A stretch of DNA of 38,568 nucleotides from Clostridia bacterium (GTDB lineage: Bacteria > Bacillota > Clostridia > Christensenellales > Borkfalkiaceae): positions 1 to 38,568 of the forward strand of contig JAJPYR010000041.1 in NCBI GenBank assembly GCA_021204825.1, read 5' to 3'. The notes under the pieces are model-generated. The model was not told the origin of the DNA, searched no databases, and was given only the letters and a program-made list of their open reading frames with translations. Below, in pieces: positions 1-7,719 of this stretch; the stretch's first letter is position 1; every line of letters starts with the position of its first letter. The position numbers were made by a program, and so were the translations under genes.

Positions 1-314
1 TAATCTCCATCGTTCTCCTCATCGGAGCACCCCTGATAGCAGACAAGATGGACAGTCGCATACCCGTGGTATTCGTGCTGGTTGCAGCCGTTCTTATGTC
101 CGTATCCGCATGCGTATACATCATGGAGAGACTCTCACTGTTTGCGGACATGTGGTTCATTCCGCTTGATCCCGCTCAGGCAGAGGTGGATGCTCTTGCA
201 CCCACGATGGCAGGCATAATCATCTATTTCGTATCTGCGATTGTTGCAGTTGTCGCTTGCTTCGGCAAACTCAACAAGACTACAGCAACCGCTGCTGATG
301 CAGCCAAGGCTTAA
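1..314 (+). CDS. Partial integral membrane protein, C-terminal end
   Basis: The reading frame is open from the left edge of the window to a TAA at 312-314, so this is the 3' end of a longer gene. The ATG at 48 lies inside the frame and has no ribosome binding site. The visible ~103 residues hold three hydrophobic stretches: the first few residues at the window edge (ISIVLLIGAPLIA), then PVVFVLVAAVLMSVSACVYI, then a stretch around GIIIYFVSAIVAVVACF. The tail is short, polar and alanine-rich. It is therefore a multi-pass membrane protein, possibly a transporter. Nothing in the visible part identifies the family or substrate. A hairpin terminator follows about 80 bases downstream. Confidence 0.6.
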   Translation, partial: ISIVLLIGAPLIADKMDSRIPVVFVLVAAVLMSVSACVYIMERLSLFADMWFIPLDPAQAEVDALAPTMAGIIIYFVSAIVAVVACFGKLNKTTATAADAAKA

Positions 315-395
315 CCCATAACATCCGGTCCGTGCTATATGCCTGTCATATGGCACCCCCCACATATGACCGGAACGCAGGTACAACCTAGTGAT

Positions 396-427
396 AAAGG
401 CCACAGCCCCAAAAGCTGTGGCCTTTT
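396..427 (+). terminator. Rho-independent terminator of the partial membrane protein gene
   Basis: A perfect 12-bp stem (AAAGGCCACAGC at 396-407 with GCTGTGGCCTTT at 415-426) closes on a 7-base loop and runs into TTTT. It ends the upstream membrane protein transcript. The A-run on the 5' side means it could also work on the other strand, but no converging gene is seen. Confidence 0.85.
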
Positions 428-825
428 GGCACCTTGGAATAAAGGCATCCCCAAGGCTCATACGGCACCCGCACGGGCCTTTTCCTCTTGCGGATAGAGT
501 GCCCGCATATGATAATTCCGTCAAAAAAATCTCAAATATGACAACATTATCACGTCCACAGCCATCCAGCAGGTCTGCAATAAGCCTTTTGGGCCAGCTC
601 ATCCGTTCCTGGACATATATCCTGCCGGAACAGAGGCAAATACTTTACTGCGGCAGTGTATTACTGTGATAAAGTATGAACAAATGTTTGCACAAAAATC
701 CATTCAGCAATTCTGGCTGGGCCGGGCGTCATGCAGGAGTGCTTATACTCCGGATGCATGCCATCAGCACTATGGGATGAGGTGTGGGTCCATGGAATGA
801 GGGTGTGTGCAGAGGCTAAATTTTG
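428..825. other. Intergenic stretch, no gene recognised
   Basis: About 400 bases between the terminator and the nfn promoter. Several short open frames exist on both strands, but none has a ribosome binding site or recognisable content. The only structure seen is an inverted repeat, ATACTTTA at 640-647 and TAAAGTAT at 670-677, with a 22-base spacer. It could be a regulator site or chance. Confidence 0.4.
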
Positions 826-854
826 TTGCATATTTTTATAGCGGTTGGTATAAT
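826..854 (+). promoter_or_regulatory. Sigma-70/SigA-type promoter of nfnAB
   Basis: TTGCAT at 826-831 and a consensus TATAAT at 849-854 are separated by 17 bases. Transcription would start near 861, giving a leader of about 65 bases before the nfnA start. Confidence 0.75.
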
Positions 855-926
855 TGTATGCAGACGCAAGGCCATTCAAAAGTACGGCCTGAGTTGGCGG
901 ATTCCGGAAATTTAAGGAGCTGAAAG

Positions 927-1769
927 ATGTACAGGATTGTCAGCAAGCGCGTGCTTAACCCAACGGTCACCATGATGGACATAGACGCGCCTCTTGTGGC
1001 CAGAAAGGCAGAAGCCGGCCAGTTCATCATCCTGCGTGTGGACGAGGACGGGGAAAGGATTCCCCTGACCGTTGCGGGATATGACAGGGAGAAAGGCACG
1101 GTTAAGATTATATTCCAGGTTGTCGGCGGGACTACGATGAGGCTCAATGACAAGCAGGAGGGAGAGTATATACAGGACTTTGTGGGCCCTTTAGGGTGCC
1201 CTACGAAGACGGACGGGGTGAAGAAGGTCTGCATAGTTGGCGGCGGCGTAGGCTGCGCCATTGCGCTTCCTGTGGCGCAGAAGTTCCACTCTCTCGGGTG
1301 CGAAGTGCACTCCATCGTGGGCTTCAGAAACAAGGACCTCGTGATACTCGAGGACGAGTTCAAGGAGTGCTCTGACAAGTTCACTGTGATGACGGATGAC
1401 GGCTCATACGGCCGCCAGGGAGTCGTGACCGTGCCCCTTAAGGAAGCCATAGACGCAGGCGAGGGGTATGACAAGGTCATTGCCATAGGGCCTGTCATCA
1501 TGATGAAGTTCGTGGTGGCCACGACAAAGCCCTGCGGGGTTCCTACGGACGTTTCCATGAACCCTATAATGATAGACGGCACAGGAATGTGCGGAGGATG
1601 CAGGCTGACGGTCGGAGGAAAGACAAAGTTCGCATGCGTTGACGGTCCTGATTTTGACGGCTTTGAAGTGGACTTTGATGAGGCCATGGCAAGGGGCTCT
1701 ATGTACGCGGAGTTTGAGAAAGGAGAAAGGGAGAGCTATTGCAATCTCTTCAAGAAGGAGGTTCAGTAA
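927..1769 (+). CDS. nfnA: NADH-dependent ferredoxin:NADP+ oxidoreductase, small subunit (NfnA / SudB type)
   Basis: 280 residues, the usual length for the FAD and [2Fe-2S] subunit of the NfnAB electron-bifurcating transhydrogenase. The family couples NADH and reduced ferredoxin oxidation to NADP+ reduction in the cytoplasm. Visible features, in order: a PyrK-like ferredoxin-reductase fold with a flavin-binding RIPLTVAG segment, an NAD-binding glycine motif GGGVGCAIALPVAQ, and a C-terminal cluster segment with Cys222, Cys225 and Cys237. Asp217, just before the first Cys, matches the Asp ligand known in this family. The start has AAGGAG at 914-919. It is followed after 3 bases by nfnB, so the two are cotranscribed. 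Relatives include dihydroorotate dehydrogenase electron-transfer subunits, but the partner gene settles the call. Confidence 0.93.
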   Translation: MYRIVSKRVLNPTVTMMDIDAPLVARKAEAGQFIILRVDEDGERIPLTVAGYDREKGTVKIIFQVVGGTTMRLNDKQEGEYIQDFVGPLGCPTKTDGVKKVCIVGGGVGCAIALPVAQKFHSLGCEVHSIVGFRNKDLVILEDEFKECSDKFTVMTDDGSYGRQGVVTVPLKEAIDAGEGYDKVIAIGPVIMMKFVVATTKPCGVPTDVSMNPIMIDGTGMCGGCRLTVGGKTKFACVDGPDFDGFEVDFDEAMARGSMYAEFEKGERESYCNLFKKEVQ

Positions 1770-1772
1770 GCT

Positions 1773-3185
1773 ATGGCAATCAATCCCAAGAAGCATGAGA
1801 TGCCTGTGCAGGACCCGGAAGTAAGGGCGCACAACTTCAGCGAAGTGGCCCTCGGATACACAGAAGAAGTGGCAGTGGCAGAGGCCCAGAGATGCTTAAA
1901 CTGCAAAAACAGGCCCTGCATCTCAGGATGCCCCGTCAATATCTCTATACCGGAGTTCATAGGCCGCATAAAAGAGAAAGACTTTGAAGGCGCATACCAG
2001 ATCATATCCGCCAGCTCTTCCCTTCCCGCAGTGTGCGGAAGGGTGTGCCCGCAGGAGACCCAGTGTGAGAGCAAGTGCACTTTAGGCATAAAGTTTGAGC
2101 CCGTGGGCATAGGGCGCCTGGAGCGCTTTGTTGCGGACAGGCACAATGAGACCTTCAAAGGAGAGCCCGTTGTCCCTGAGTCCAACGGCCACAAGGTAGC
2201 CGTCATAGGCTCCGGTCCTTCAGGGCTCACATGCGCCGGAGACCTTGCAAAGAAAGGCTACAAGGTAACTGTCTTCGAGGCCCTTCATCTTGCCGGCGGA
2301 GTCCTCGTATACGGCATACCTGAGTTCCGTCTTCCCAAGAGCATAGTCCAGAAGGAAGTGGACACGCTTAAAAAGTACGGCGTGGATGTGGAGACCAATA
2401 TAGTAATAGGCAAGACGCTTACGGTGGATGAGCTTTTTGGAATGGGATACGAGGCAGTGTTCATAGGCTCCGGAGCCGGCCTTCCCAGGTTCATGGGCAT
2501 CCCGGGAGAGAGCCTTAAAGGGGTGTATTCCGCCAACGAGTTCCTCACACGCTCCAATCTCATGAAGGCATACAAGGGAGACTCCCGCACGCCCATAATG
2601 CACGCAAAGCGCGTGGCAGTCGTAGGCGGCGGAAACGTTGCCATGGATGCAGCCCGCACGGCACTCAGGCTGGGGGCCGAGAAGGTGTACATCGTATACC
2701 GCCGTTCCATGGCCGAAATCCCCGCGAGATCAGAGGAAGTGGAACATGCGAAGGAAGAGGGCATAGACTTCCAGATCCTCCGCAATCCTGTGGAAATCCT
2801 TGGCTACAACAACCCGGACAACCGCAGAGACCCTATGAACGGATTCGTAACGGGCATAAAGGTAATTAAGTGCGAGCTCGGAGAGCCGGACGAGAGGGGC
2901 CGCAGGCGTCCCGTTGAAGTGCCGGGCAGCGAGTACGTCATAGACGTGGACTGTGTCATAATGGCCATAGGCACATCCCCTAACCCGCTCATCAAGAACA
3001 CCACGGAAGGGCTTGAGGTCAACCGCCACGGCGGCATAATCGTGGAAGAGGCCACCGGCCTTACCTCCAAGGAAGCCGTATATGCCGGCGGAGACGCCGT
3101 AACCGGTGCGGCCACCGTAATCCTCGCCATGGGCGCCGGCAAGACCGCCGCAAAAGCCATAGACGAGTACATCCAGAGCAAGTAA
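1773..3185 (+). CDS. nfnB: Ferredoxin:NADP+ oxidoreductase, large subunit (NfnB / GltA type)
   Basis: 470 residues, typical of the large NfnB subunit, which carries FAD and two [4Fe-4S] clusters and resembles the small subunit of glutamate synthase. The N-terminal ~110 residues hold the cluster motifs CLNCKNRPCISGCP and AVCGRVCPQETQC. They are followed by an FAD-binding dinucleotide motif VIGSGPSGLTCAGDLAKKG with VFEA, and a second dinucleotide fold VVGGGNVAMDAARTALRLGA for NADPH. The C-terminal YAGGDAVTGAATV closes the FAD site. Its ribosome binding site AAGGAGG (1755-1761) lies inside the end of nfnA. A stand-alone glutamate synthase small subunit is the alternative, but no large gltB is nearby and the nfnA neighbour fits Nfn. 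Confidence 0.93.
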   Translation: MAINPKKHEMPVQDPEVRAHNFSEVALGYTEEVAVAEAQRCLNCKNRPCISGCPVNISIPEFIGRIKEKDFEGAYQIISASSSLPAVCGRVCPQETQCESKCTLGIKFEPVGIGRLERFVADRHNETFKGEPVVPESNGHKVAVIGSGPSGLTCAGDLAKKGYKVTVFEALHLAGGVLVYGIPEFRLPKSIVQKEVDTLKKYGVDVETNIVIGKTLTVDELFGMGYEAVFIGSGAGLPRFMGIPGESLKGVYSANEFLTRSNLMKAYKGDSRTPIMHAKRVAVVGGGNVAMDAARTALRLGAEKVYIVYRRSMAEIPARSEEVEHAKEEGIDFQILRNPVEILGYNNPDNRRDPMNGFVTGIKVIKCELGEPDERGRRRPVEVPGSEYVIDVDCVIMAIGTSPNPLIKNTTEGLEVNRHGGIIVEEATGLTSKEAVYAGGDAVTGAATVILAMGAGKTAAKAIDEYIQSK

Positions 3186-3200
3186 ACAAGACACTCCAAC

Positions 3201-3231
3201 AAGGCTCCGGCTTCACCGCAGGGGCCTTTTT
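3201..3231 (+). terminator. Rho-independent terminator of nfnAB
   Basis: AAGGCTCC at 3201-3208 pairs with GGGGCCTT at 3221-3228 (one G-T pair), followed by a T run to 3231. Confidence 0.8.
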
Positions 3232-3233
3232 AT

Positions 3234-3263
3234 TTGACTTATAACGGCTTTAACGGGTCTTAT
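3234..3263 (+). promoter_or_regulatory. Possible promoter for the 3320 gene
   Basis: TTGACT at 3234-3239 and TCTTAT at 3258-3263, 18 bases apart. The -35 is good and the -10 is weak. Confidence 0.35.
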
Positions 3264-3319
3264 GGAACTTGCATAGAGGTTCGTGAAACCCATGCAGAGG
3301 GCCGGACAGGAGGGGCAAC

Positions 3320-4042
3320 ATGTCCGCAAATAAAGAAGTAAAGGCATACGGAGCGTATGCTCTGCTGCGCCAGGCCGGTGAGGATTTGGAGCAAGAATTC
3401 AGGTGCGACTTTCCTTCACTGTACAATGAGTTTGTATCCATTGCTCTCATAGACCTTGTGGAAGGTGTTCCGGAGGATGGCAATTACCAGGAGCCGTACG
3501 GGAATTCTGTCTTAAGCCTGTGGTTCCCGGGACTGGATTTCAGCGAAAAGGCCCTCAGGCACAGGAGGGAACAGATAGCTCTTCCGGAGAACAGGGAGAT
3601 GCTTCTGATGCTCATGAAGTCCATCGCAGACCTCTGCACCAGGATAACACCGGACGGAGAGCTGGATGACTCCGTCAGTTATGAGCTCCGGAGCATATAC
3701 CGGAACGTAAGATATGACCGCAATGCCAGATACAGGTCCCGTTACGGGGACTGGCTCACAGAGCTGCTCTCAAAGGCCTATTTAAGCCGTCTTGAGGACA
3801 TTGTGGTATATACAGCGCAGGAGGCGCATGAGAGTTACGGCTATGACGAAGAGGACGTGGATGATGCAGACTGGTATGACGTGGGCATGGAAATGTTCAT
3901 AAAAGAGGCCAACTCCGTAAATCTCATCATCACGCCAACAAGCGTCTCCATTACACCTGTGCCGGAAAGGCTCCGTGAGTTCCTGTCCAGAGAGGAGTGT
4001 CCCTTGGACCTTTCTCCGGCTAAAGCCATGGTCAACAGATAA
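3320..4042 (+). CDS. Hypothetical protein, resembles ends of a transposase without the catalytic core
   Basis: 240 residues, no signal peptide or membrane segment. AGGAGGGG at 3308-3314 supports the start. Residues ~9-45 (AYALLRQAGEDLEQEF, then FPSLYNEFVSIAL) look like the helical N-terminal domain of IS1634/ISNCY-type transposases, where a YLLxxIGxxLGI region is followed by FPxxYKxILSIA. The last ~40 residues (ITPTSVSITPVPERLREFL) look like the C-terminal tail of such transposases. The DDE core that should lie between is absent; in its place are ~100 residues rich in Arg, Tyr and acidic residues. It is a paralogue of the next gene: both have YxLLRQ, FPSxYxE and SIALI / AIALI and end in VP(E/D)xLx(E/D)FL. 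The transposase relation is inferred from motif pattern only. A domesticated DNA-binding protein and a decayed transposon are both possible. Confidence 0.6.
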   Translation: MSANKEVKAYGAYALLRQAGEDLEQEFRCDFPSLYNEFVSIALIDLVEGVPEDGNYQEPYGNSVLSLWFPGLDFSEKALRHRREQIALPENREMLLMLMKSIADLCTRITPDGELDDSVSYELRSIYRNVRYDRNARYRSRYGDWLTELLSKAYLSRLEDIVVYTAQEAHESYGYDEEDVDDADWYDVGMEMFIKEANSVNLIITPTSVSITPVPERLREFLSREECPLDLSPAKAMVNR

Positions 4043-4108
4043 GGCCGGTTGCCGCACAGACACATCAAAAGGCAGCAGCGGAACGCCGCACTGCATATGG
4101 GGGATTGC

Positions 4109-5007
4109 ATGATTCCGGAAGAAATAGAGAGGCTTATGCCGCTTGAGTTCGGTGATGTAAGGATACTTGAATCAGACGGCCGTTACAACGTGTACATGGA
4201 TGTCTCCGGGTGGACCAGGCCCGCAAGGGGCCGTTCACAGAGAATAACGGGCATATGCGTGGGGTACATAACGTCGGAAGAGGGGTTTGTGCCCAATGAA
4301 GAGGGGAGGAGGATTCTCGCCTCGAAGAAGGCGGCCGTTGTGAAGAGCATGGGTTCATATGAGCTGCTGCGCCAGCTCTGCCCCGGGCTGAAGGACAGGG
4401 TCCGTAAGGCATTCCCTTCCTGGTACAGGGAGATTGTTGCAATTGCGCTCATTGAGGCAGTCAACGACATGGCCTCATTCCAGGAACTGCATCAGGACCT
4501 GTATGAAAGCTCCGTGCTCAACGAATGGCCGGACTGGATCTGGCCGGGACAGGCCCATGCCGCATGGAGGGACAGCCGGGCCGAAAAAGGAACGGCTTGC
4601 TTGCCTACATGAACGCATGGCTGAGGGAGGTTGAGCCAGAGGAGACAGCGGAAATGGAGTATCTGCTTGACGAGGCAAAGCACATACGCGACCTCTGCGC
4701 AGATGAGGAGAAGTACGAAGCGGAACTGGATGATATGGTCATGGACGAGGACTTCGGCACCCTGCTCACAGACTTTGTGAAGGAACAGTATCTCTTCACG
4801 CTGGAAAAACTCCTGGATTATGTCATGGATGAGAAGGGCCGCTTCTTCCCGGCCAATGTGATTCTCAAACTCACAGACCTGGTGTGCCTTGTCATAACCC
4901 CGGAAGGGAAGTACTTGACCTCTGTTCCAGATCAGCTGCAGGACTTTCTGGATTGCATAAAAGATGAGCATCCTGTGGATCTCTCTATAAACCGGTATCT
5001 CATATGA
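4109..5007 (+). pseudogene. Frameshifted paralogue of the 3320 gene (transposase-like ends)
   Basis: The first frame runs from ATG 4109 (preceded by GGGGG at 4099-4103) and stops at 4612. The second frame continues to 5007. Aligning with the 3320 paralogue puts the switch at a five-A run, 4584-4588. Before it, WPGQAHAAWRDSRAEK matches FPGLDFSEKALRHRREQ; after it, RNGLLAYMNAWLREV matches REMLLMLMKSIADL. One extra A would restore a single frame of about 300 codons. Residues ~10-60 (DGRYNVYMDVSGW, then ITGICVGYI) resemble the N-terminus of IS1634-like transposases, and the C-terminus (VITPEGKYLTSVPDQLQDFL) resembles their tail. It may be a real one-base deletion, an assembly error in a homopolymer, or slippage. 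The sequence at the shift is not a classical slippery heptamer. An earlier in-frame ATG at 4097 is possible. Confidence 0.6.
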
Positions 5008-5077
5008 CATAATCTCCGGCTGCAGCCATGGCCTTCGGCATGCACTGCATCATAACCAGCCATACAAACCCACACAG

Positions 5078-5105
5078 AGGACGCCTCAAATACGGCGCCC
5101 TTTTT
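5078..5105 (+). terminator. Rho-independent terminator after the transposase-like pair
   Basis: AGGACGCC at 5078-5085 pairs with GGCGCCCT at 5094-5101 with one mismatch; loop of 8; T run 5101-5105. Confidence 0.7.
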
Positions 5106-5220
5106 GAGTCCGGAAAAGTTTATACGTCTTTTTTCCAAAAGCTCTTTGCTTTAATTTGACACCCCCTTCCGCGCAGTATATATTCTCCCTTACCTGCCGG
5201 CTCCGGGGGACTGTCCGGTA

Positions 5221-5283
5221 TGCAAAGTAAACGGATAAATCACGTATATCCGGGGACTTTTGCATTTTACGGACACTTTTGCA
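5221..5283. repeat. Operator-like repeats upstream of the orphan HTH gene
   Basis: ACTTTTGCA occurs exactly at 5256-5264 and 5275-5283, starts 19 bases apart, each preceded by GGAC-like sequence. A near-match in inverted orientation, TGCAAAGT, lies at 5221-5228. The set sits 30 to 90 bases upstream of the HTH gene start. Autoregulation through such repeats is common for antitoxin-like HTH proteins, so an operator is likely (inference). Confidence 0.5.
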
Positions 5284-5314
5284 GCCTTTGGCAGAAATTA
5301 TCATGAGGGGGAAT

Positions 5315-5644
5315 ATGAGCATTATGCATGAAGACTTCAGAAGGGGCCCGGGGGAGGCAGCAAAGATTGAGAGGGGGCCTGCAAGGTCCTGTAGCCAGGA
5401 GACAGCCGTAAAGCCAGTGCGCCGGTTCAGCGCAAGGCAGGTGAAGGAGATACGCAGGTCCTGCGGGCTCACACAGGTCCTGTTCGCAGGTTTTTTAGGA
5501 GTGTCCGTAAAGACCGTAGAAGCATGGGAGAGGGGCAGGAACGCCCCTGCGGGCCCTGCCAGCAGGCTTATTGCCATGGCGGAGAAGGACCCCGGCTTCC
5601 CTTATGCAAGCGGCCTTCTGTCCGTACGCCGTGAAGGATGCTAG
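5315..5644 (+). CDS. HTH protein of the HigA/MqsA antitoxin type, no toxin partner
   Basis: 109 residues from ATG 5315, preceded by GAGGGG; an in-frame ATG at 5303 is the alternative. The C-terminal half is a clear helix-turn-helix: ARQVKEIRRSCGLTQVLFAG, then FLGVSVKTVEAWERGRNAP, then GPASRLI. The order and the GVSVKTVEAWERGRxxPxGPA signature match the DNA-binding half of HigA/MqsA-type antitoxins. The first ~40 residues are basic and of no recognised fold; there are no zinc-binding Cys pairs as in full MqsA. No RelE/HigB-like toxin frame lies within 300 bases upstream or directly downstream, so it appears to be an orphan. Direct repeats just upstream suggest that it regulates itself. Confidence 0.75.
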   Translation: MSIMHEDFRRGPGEAAKIERGPARSCSQETAVKPVRRFSARQVKEIRRSCGLTQVLFAGFLGVSVKTVEAWERGRNAPAGPASRLIAMAEKDPGFPYASGLLSVRREGC

Positions 5645-5718
5645 CCAGGAATTGTCCCACACAGGGACATTAGTGGCAGTGGGGAGGGCGGATGCCTGCC
5701 CCTGCTCACTTGCGGGCA

Positions 5719-5745
5719 AGAAAAAAGACGCCATTGGGCGCCTTT
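5719..5745 (-). terminator. Rho-independent terminator of the TSCPD gene (minus strand)
   Basis: On the minus strand AAAGGCGCC (5745-5737) pairs with GGCGTCTTT (5732-5724), loop CAAT, followed by a six-T run (5726-5721). Confidence 0.85.
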
Positions 5746-5771
5746 GGAAGTACATTTGCACTGTTGCTGCA

Positions 5772-6029
5772 TTACAGGCCGTACTCCTGTTTGTATGCGA
5801 CTATGGCTCTCGAGAGCTGGTCCGGGCAGGATGTGCCGTTGCGGCAGAGTATGCCGGAGAGCATGGCCTGGACTTCATCCATGTCCCTGCCTTCGCAGAG
5901 GCGTGCCACGCCCTGTGTGTTGCCTGTGCAGCCGCCTATGATCTTAACGTTGTGCAACTTGCGGTCTGCATCCACTTCAAACTGTATGGCCCTGGAGCAG
6001 GTGCCGTGTGTCTTGTATGTGTAAATCAT
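5772..6029 (-). CDS. TSCPD domain protein (TIGR03905-like, four-cysteine form)
   Basis: 85 residues from the ATG at 6029, chosen because AAAGGA (6046-6041) lies just upstream and the family begins at this point; the frame is open further upstream but has no recognisable content there. The signature NGTSCPDQLSRAI is complete, and GGCTGNTQGVARLCEG and THGTCS supply the other conserved cysteines. TSCPD domains also form the C-terminus of some ribonucleotide reductases, but the stand-alone small form is of unknown function and common in Clostridia. It is downstream of the DUF4364 gene on the same strand and has its own terminator. Confidence 0.85.
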   Translation of the reverse strand: MIYTYKTHGTCSRAIQFEVDADRKLHNVKIIGGCTGNTQGVARLCEGRDMDEVQAMLSGILCRNGTSCPDQLSRAIVAYKQEYGL

Positions 6030-6099
6030 TGCATATAGGTCCTTTTGTGGATTTGTTTCTATGAATGGAGCAGTGTACCGGACTGAGCCGGATGGCCCT

Positions 6100-6119
6100 G
6101 CCGGACCGGATAGTCCGGC
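6100..6119. repeat. Stem-loop between DUF4364 and TSCPD genes
   Basis: GCCGGAC (6100-6106) pairs with GTCCGGC (6113-6119) around a 6-base loop. CCGGA occurs several times in the 40 bases around it. There is no T run, so it is not a standard terminator; it may affect mRNA stability or be chance. Confidence 0.4.
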
Positions 6120-6129
6120 TTGGAGCAGG

Positions 6130-6654
6130 TCAGTCGCAGAGGCTCTCATATATGACCTGGTACAGGTCTGCGGCCTTGTCCTCCCACTTTTTATAGATGG
6201 CCTTGGCCGTCTTTTTGTCCGGGACCACGTACTTGAGGTCCAGTATGGGCTGGACTTTGTCCAGGATCTTGAGGGACACGGTGTATGTGCCGTCCTTGTT
6301 CTGGTAATAGTCTGAGCGGCATTCCTGGCGGTTGCGGTAATGCGCGGAGTTCTTCTTGATGAAGATAGAGATCTCCTCGCGTATGCTCTTGGGGATGTTG
6401 ATGTAGAAGTTTGCCAGTGTCTCGCGGCCGTCCGGGGTTATGGTGTAGAGGGTGTCCTCGTCCTCGGCGACAACGTAGATAAAGTTGTCATCCAGCAGCT
6501 TGTGGAGGATGTTTATGCAGTCCATGTAGCCCATCCAGTTGTTGGCGGAGGAGCACATGTCCACTATGGTCCGCTCTGACAGGGCGCTCTCCATTTTGTC
6601 GAAGACGAAGAGTATTATTAACTTGTTCACAGAAGATTCCTGCTGACTCAGCAT
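6130..6654 (-). CDS. DUF4364 family protein (winged-helix-like)
   Basis: 174 residues. The N-terminus (SVNKLIILFVFDKMESALSE) is the typical DUF4364 opening. It is followed by a helical segment (NWMGYMDCINILHKLLDDNF) and a beta wing with LYTITPDGRETLANFY, which is the pattern of a winged-helix fold. The C-terminal ~80 residues form a second mixed domain seen in the family. Function is unknown; the fold suggests DNA binding. AAAGGG at 6667-6662 serves as ribosome binding site. A strong promoter lies upstream on the same strand, and TSCPD follows after about 100 bases. Confidence 0.85.
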   Translation of the reverse strand: MLSQQESSVNKLIILFVFDKMESALSERTIVDMCSSANNWMGYMDCINILHKLLDDNFIYVVAEDEDTLYTITPDGRETLANFYINIPKSIREEISIFIKKNSAHYRNRQECRSDYYQNKDGTYTVSLKILDKVQPILDLKYVVPDKKTAKAIYKKWEDKAADLYQVIYESLCD

Positions 6655-6695
6655 AACAAACCCTTTCCCGGCTCCGGGGAGCGAAAGTACCTGAC

Positions 6696-6724
6696 ATTAT
6701 AATGATTTCATACCGTAAAATCAA
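6696..6724 (-). promoter_or_regulatory. Promoter of the DUF4364 gene (minus strand)
   Basis: On the minus strand TTGATT (6724-6719), a 17-base spacer, then consensus TATAAT (6701-6696). Transcription start expected near 6689. Confidence 0.75.
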
Positions 6725-6767
6725 GAATATAAGCGTAAAAAGTAGTGCAATTTTGCGGAAGAGCCTG

Positions 6768-6773
6768 TATAAT
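6768..6773 (+). promoter_or_regulatory. Probable -10 element of the 6805 gene
   Basis: TATAAT at 6768-6773 with only a weak -35 (GTGCAA at 6745-6750). An in-frame ATG at 6772 lies inside it, which argues for the later start at 6805. Confidence 0.45.
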
Positions 6774-6804
6774 GAAATCATCCAAGGACAAGGGGCAACG
6801 GAAG

Positions 6805-7713
6805 ATGGAAAGTTTGAAGAAGCAGATTGAAACATTTGACAGGTGCTGCGAGGATGCAAAGTCAGCCCAGTTCATTGTGGCCACTACGAAGCTCAAGGAA
6901 ATTCTGAAGTGCATAGTGTCTTCCCCCAGGCTGTACGATCTCTTCCGGGCAATGGTGAAGAACTTTGACTATGCGGCCTGCTGCCGCAAGTGCTTGATTA
7001 CCGAGCACAACGGGCTCTTTGAGACCAGCTACATTGCCCTTCCTGACGACCCGGATGAAACGCTCCCCTTCATTTTCTGCCTTTTGGCCGAGTTTGACCG
7101 CGAGGATTACCAGGGCTTCAATGATTTCCTTAGAAAGTACTTCAACGAGGACGGCTCATACGCTTCCTGCTACGAGAACTTCTGCGTGCAGATACTGGAC
7201 ACCCTGAGGGACATCATAGACTCCATGTATGCAGAGTCCGTCCAGAAGAGCGTCATGGAGCACCAGTCCGAGACTGTCTACACATCCGCCAATCCCACGG
7301 CCTCACCTGCCGGTCCCGGAGCCGCCGCTCACATAGCCCCTGCGCAGCAGTCACGTGATTACAGGCAAGTGCCTCTGCCAAATATGCAGTCTCAGCAGCA
7401 GCCTCTCCCTGACATGCAGTACTTCCAGCCCATACCAAACATGCAGTCTGCACAGCCTGTGCCGGCCGGAGCCGCTGACATATCCAGCCTCATTGCGGAT
7501 GAGCACATCTATATTGCCATGACAGACATCCCGGACGGGGACAAGAAGGGGGCAATGGGCATCCTGGATGAGCTGGATGCAGCCATAAAGGCTGGTGCCT
7601 TCACCACAGCAAACGCCCTCATCTGCGGATACAACTACTTCGCTTTATTCCATAACACCATCTCCGCAAACCTGCCGAAGATAATCCAAAAACTGTACGA
7701 GCTGGAGGCATAA
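6805..7713 (+). CDS. Hypothetical protein, two helical domains joined by a Pro/Gln/Met-rich linker
   Basis: 302 residues from ATG 6805; upstream in-frame ATGs at 6745 and 6772 overlap the promoter. Residues 1-~150 are mostly helical, with an unusual number of cysteines (a CCRKC cluster and others) and several aromatic/acidic patches. Residues ~165-230 are low complexity, with a loose repeat of the form P(L/I)P(N/D)MQ occurring three to four times (PLPNMQSQQQPLPDMQYFQP, then PIPNMQ). The last ~70 residues are helical and end FHNTISANLPKIIQKLYELE. No signal peptide or membrane segment, so cytoplasmic. I do not recognise the family. The NUDIX gene follows after 6 bases, so the two are probably cotranscribed. 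Confidence 0.75.
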   Translation: MESLKKQIETFDRCCEDAKSAQFIVATTKLKEILKCIVSSPRLYDLFRAMVKNFDYAACCRKCLITEHNGLFETSYIALPDDPDETLPFIFCLLAEFDREDYQGFNDFLRKYFNEDGSYASCYENFCVQILDTLRDIIDSMYAESVQKSVMEHQSETVYTSANPTASPAGPGAAAHIAPAQQSRDYRQVPLPNMQSQQQPLPDMQYFQPIPNMQSAQPVPAGAADISSLIADEHIYIAMTDIPDGDKKGAMGILDELDAAIKAGAFTTANALICGYNYFALFHNTISANLPKIIQKLYELEA

Positions 7714-7719
7714 CGCCCT

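Noticed and set aside
391..669. Small coding gene on the plus strand
   Set aside because: It starts inside a terminator hairpin, lacks a ribosome binding site and has no recognisable content.
5008..5314. Toxin gene partner upstream of the antitoxin-like HTH gene
   Set aside because: No frame with a ribosome binding site or RelE/HigB-like content; the space holds a terminator and repeats.
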